Source: Rhodopirellula baltica (GTDB lineage: Bacteria; Planctomycetota; Planctomycetia; Pirellulales; Pirellulaceae). Taken from it: 43,297 nucleotides of DNA. Below the pieces are notes generated by a model that did not search any database, was not told the DNA's origin, and saw only the letters and a program-made list of their open reading frames with translations. Location: NCBI GenBank assembly GCA_002901265.1, contig PPHI01000066.1, forward strand, positions 1 through 43,297. Reading direction: 5' to 3'. A program made the translations under genes and the position numbers. Positions 43,161 to 43,297 of this stretch are shown one piece after another. The number at the start of each line of letters is the position of its first letter. The first letter of the stretch is position 1.

Positions 43161-43297
43161 TTCGGTCTGCTCGGAGAGCGTTCGTTTGTCGAAGCTGAGA
43201 AAGGGAAAGTTCGGTTCGAAGATTGGTTGTGAAACGCTAGGGCAGAAATTCGAAGGCTGCGTCAATCGAATTCTTCTACCTGGGTCACTTGAGTTTC

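Overview
This window looks like chromosomal DNA of a planctomycete, most likely Pirellulaceae (Rhodopirellula-like). The signs are: an N-terminal NPY..SP motif typical of planctomycete membrane proteins; intergenic 'aaccacgaag' repeats; many GTG starts with weak Shine-Dalgarno sites; a hybrid type II secretion/type IV pilus operon; a B12-dependent ribonucleotide reductase; an SLC12-like transporter beside a Hanks-type kinase; and a long IntI-type integrase. The assignment is inferred from protein character, not from a database search.

Layout. (1) 1-2.9 kb: two copies of a ~152-bp direct repeat exactly 480 bp apart, a small membrane protein pointing away from an integron-integrase homologue, and the integrase itself. 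This resembles an integron edge, but no canonical attC cores were found. (2) 2.9-4.1 kb: dprA. (3) 4.1-15.5 kb: a secretin gene (+) convergent with a ten-gene minus-strand operon: major pseudopilin, response regulator, histidine kinase, STAS protein, GspE/PilB ATPase, GspF/PilC platform, PilM, PilN, PilO and PilP/GspC-like proteins. Stop/start overlaps at most junctions argue for one transcript. (4) 15.5-16.7 kb: a long, mostly non-coding gap ending in a strong terminator. (5) 16.7-24.4 kb: nusA, infB, rbfA, a degenerate HhH-GPD-fold protein with a histone-like tail, and yebC, i.e. transcription/translation genes. (6) 24.4-28.6 kb: a repeat-rich gap, then nrdJ (-) with a structured leader and two NrdR-box-like palindromes. 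(7) 28.6-34.1 kb: a DUF202 protein, a small unknown protein, a TatD-like hydrolase, and an SLC12-type cation/chloride transporter whose stop codon overlaps the start of a Ser/Thr kinase gene. (8) 34.1-38.7 kb: a minus-strand membrane-domain group of long NfeD, short NfeD, flotillin-like FloA and a small unknown protein. (9) 38.9-40.8 kb: parA-parB with parS-like sites upstream of parA and a terminator downstream. (10) 40.8-43.3 kb: REP-like repeats and ahcY.

Functional threads. The secretin, the PilMNOP ring, the ATPase and the platform make a nearly complete envelope machine; prepilin peptidase, retraction ATPase and minor pilins are not in the window. The two-component pair and STAS protein inside the operon suggest dedicated regulation. 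IntI, dprA and the pilus-like machine lie next to each other, which would suit DNA uptake and capture, but this is a hypothesis. The intergenic gaps carry at least three related families of short REP-like palindromes.

Limits: starts were picked by reading codons, overlaps and Shine-Dalgarno candidates by eye; RNA structures are hand-found base pairings; no similarity search, covariance model or GC calculation was run.
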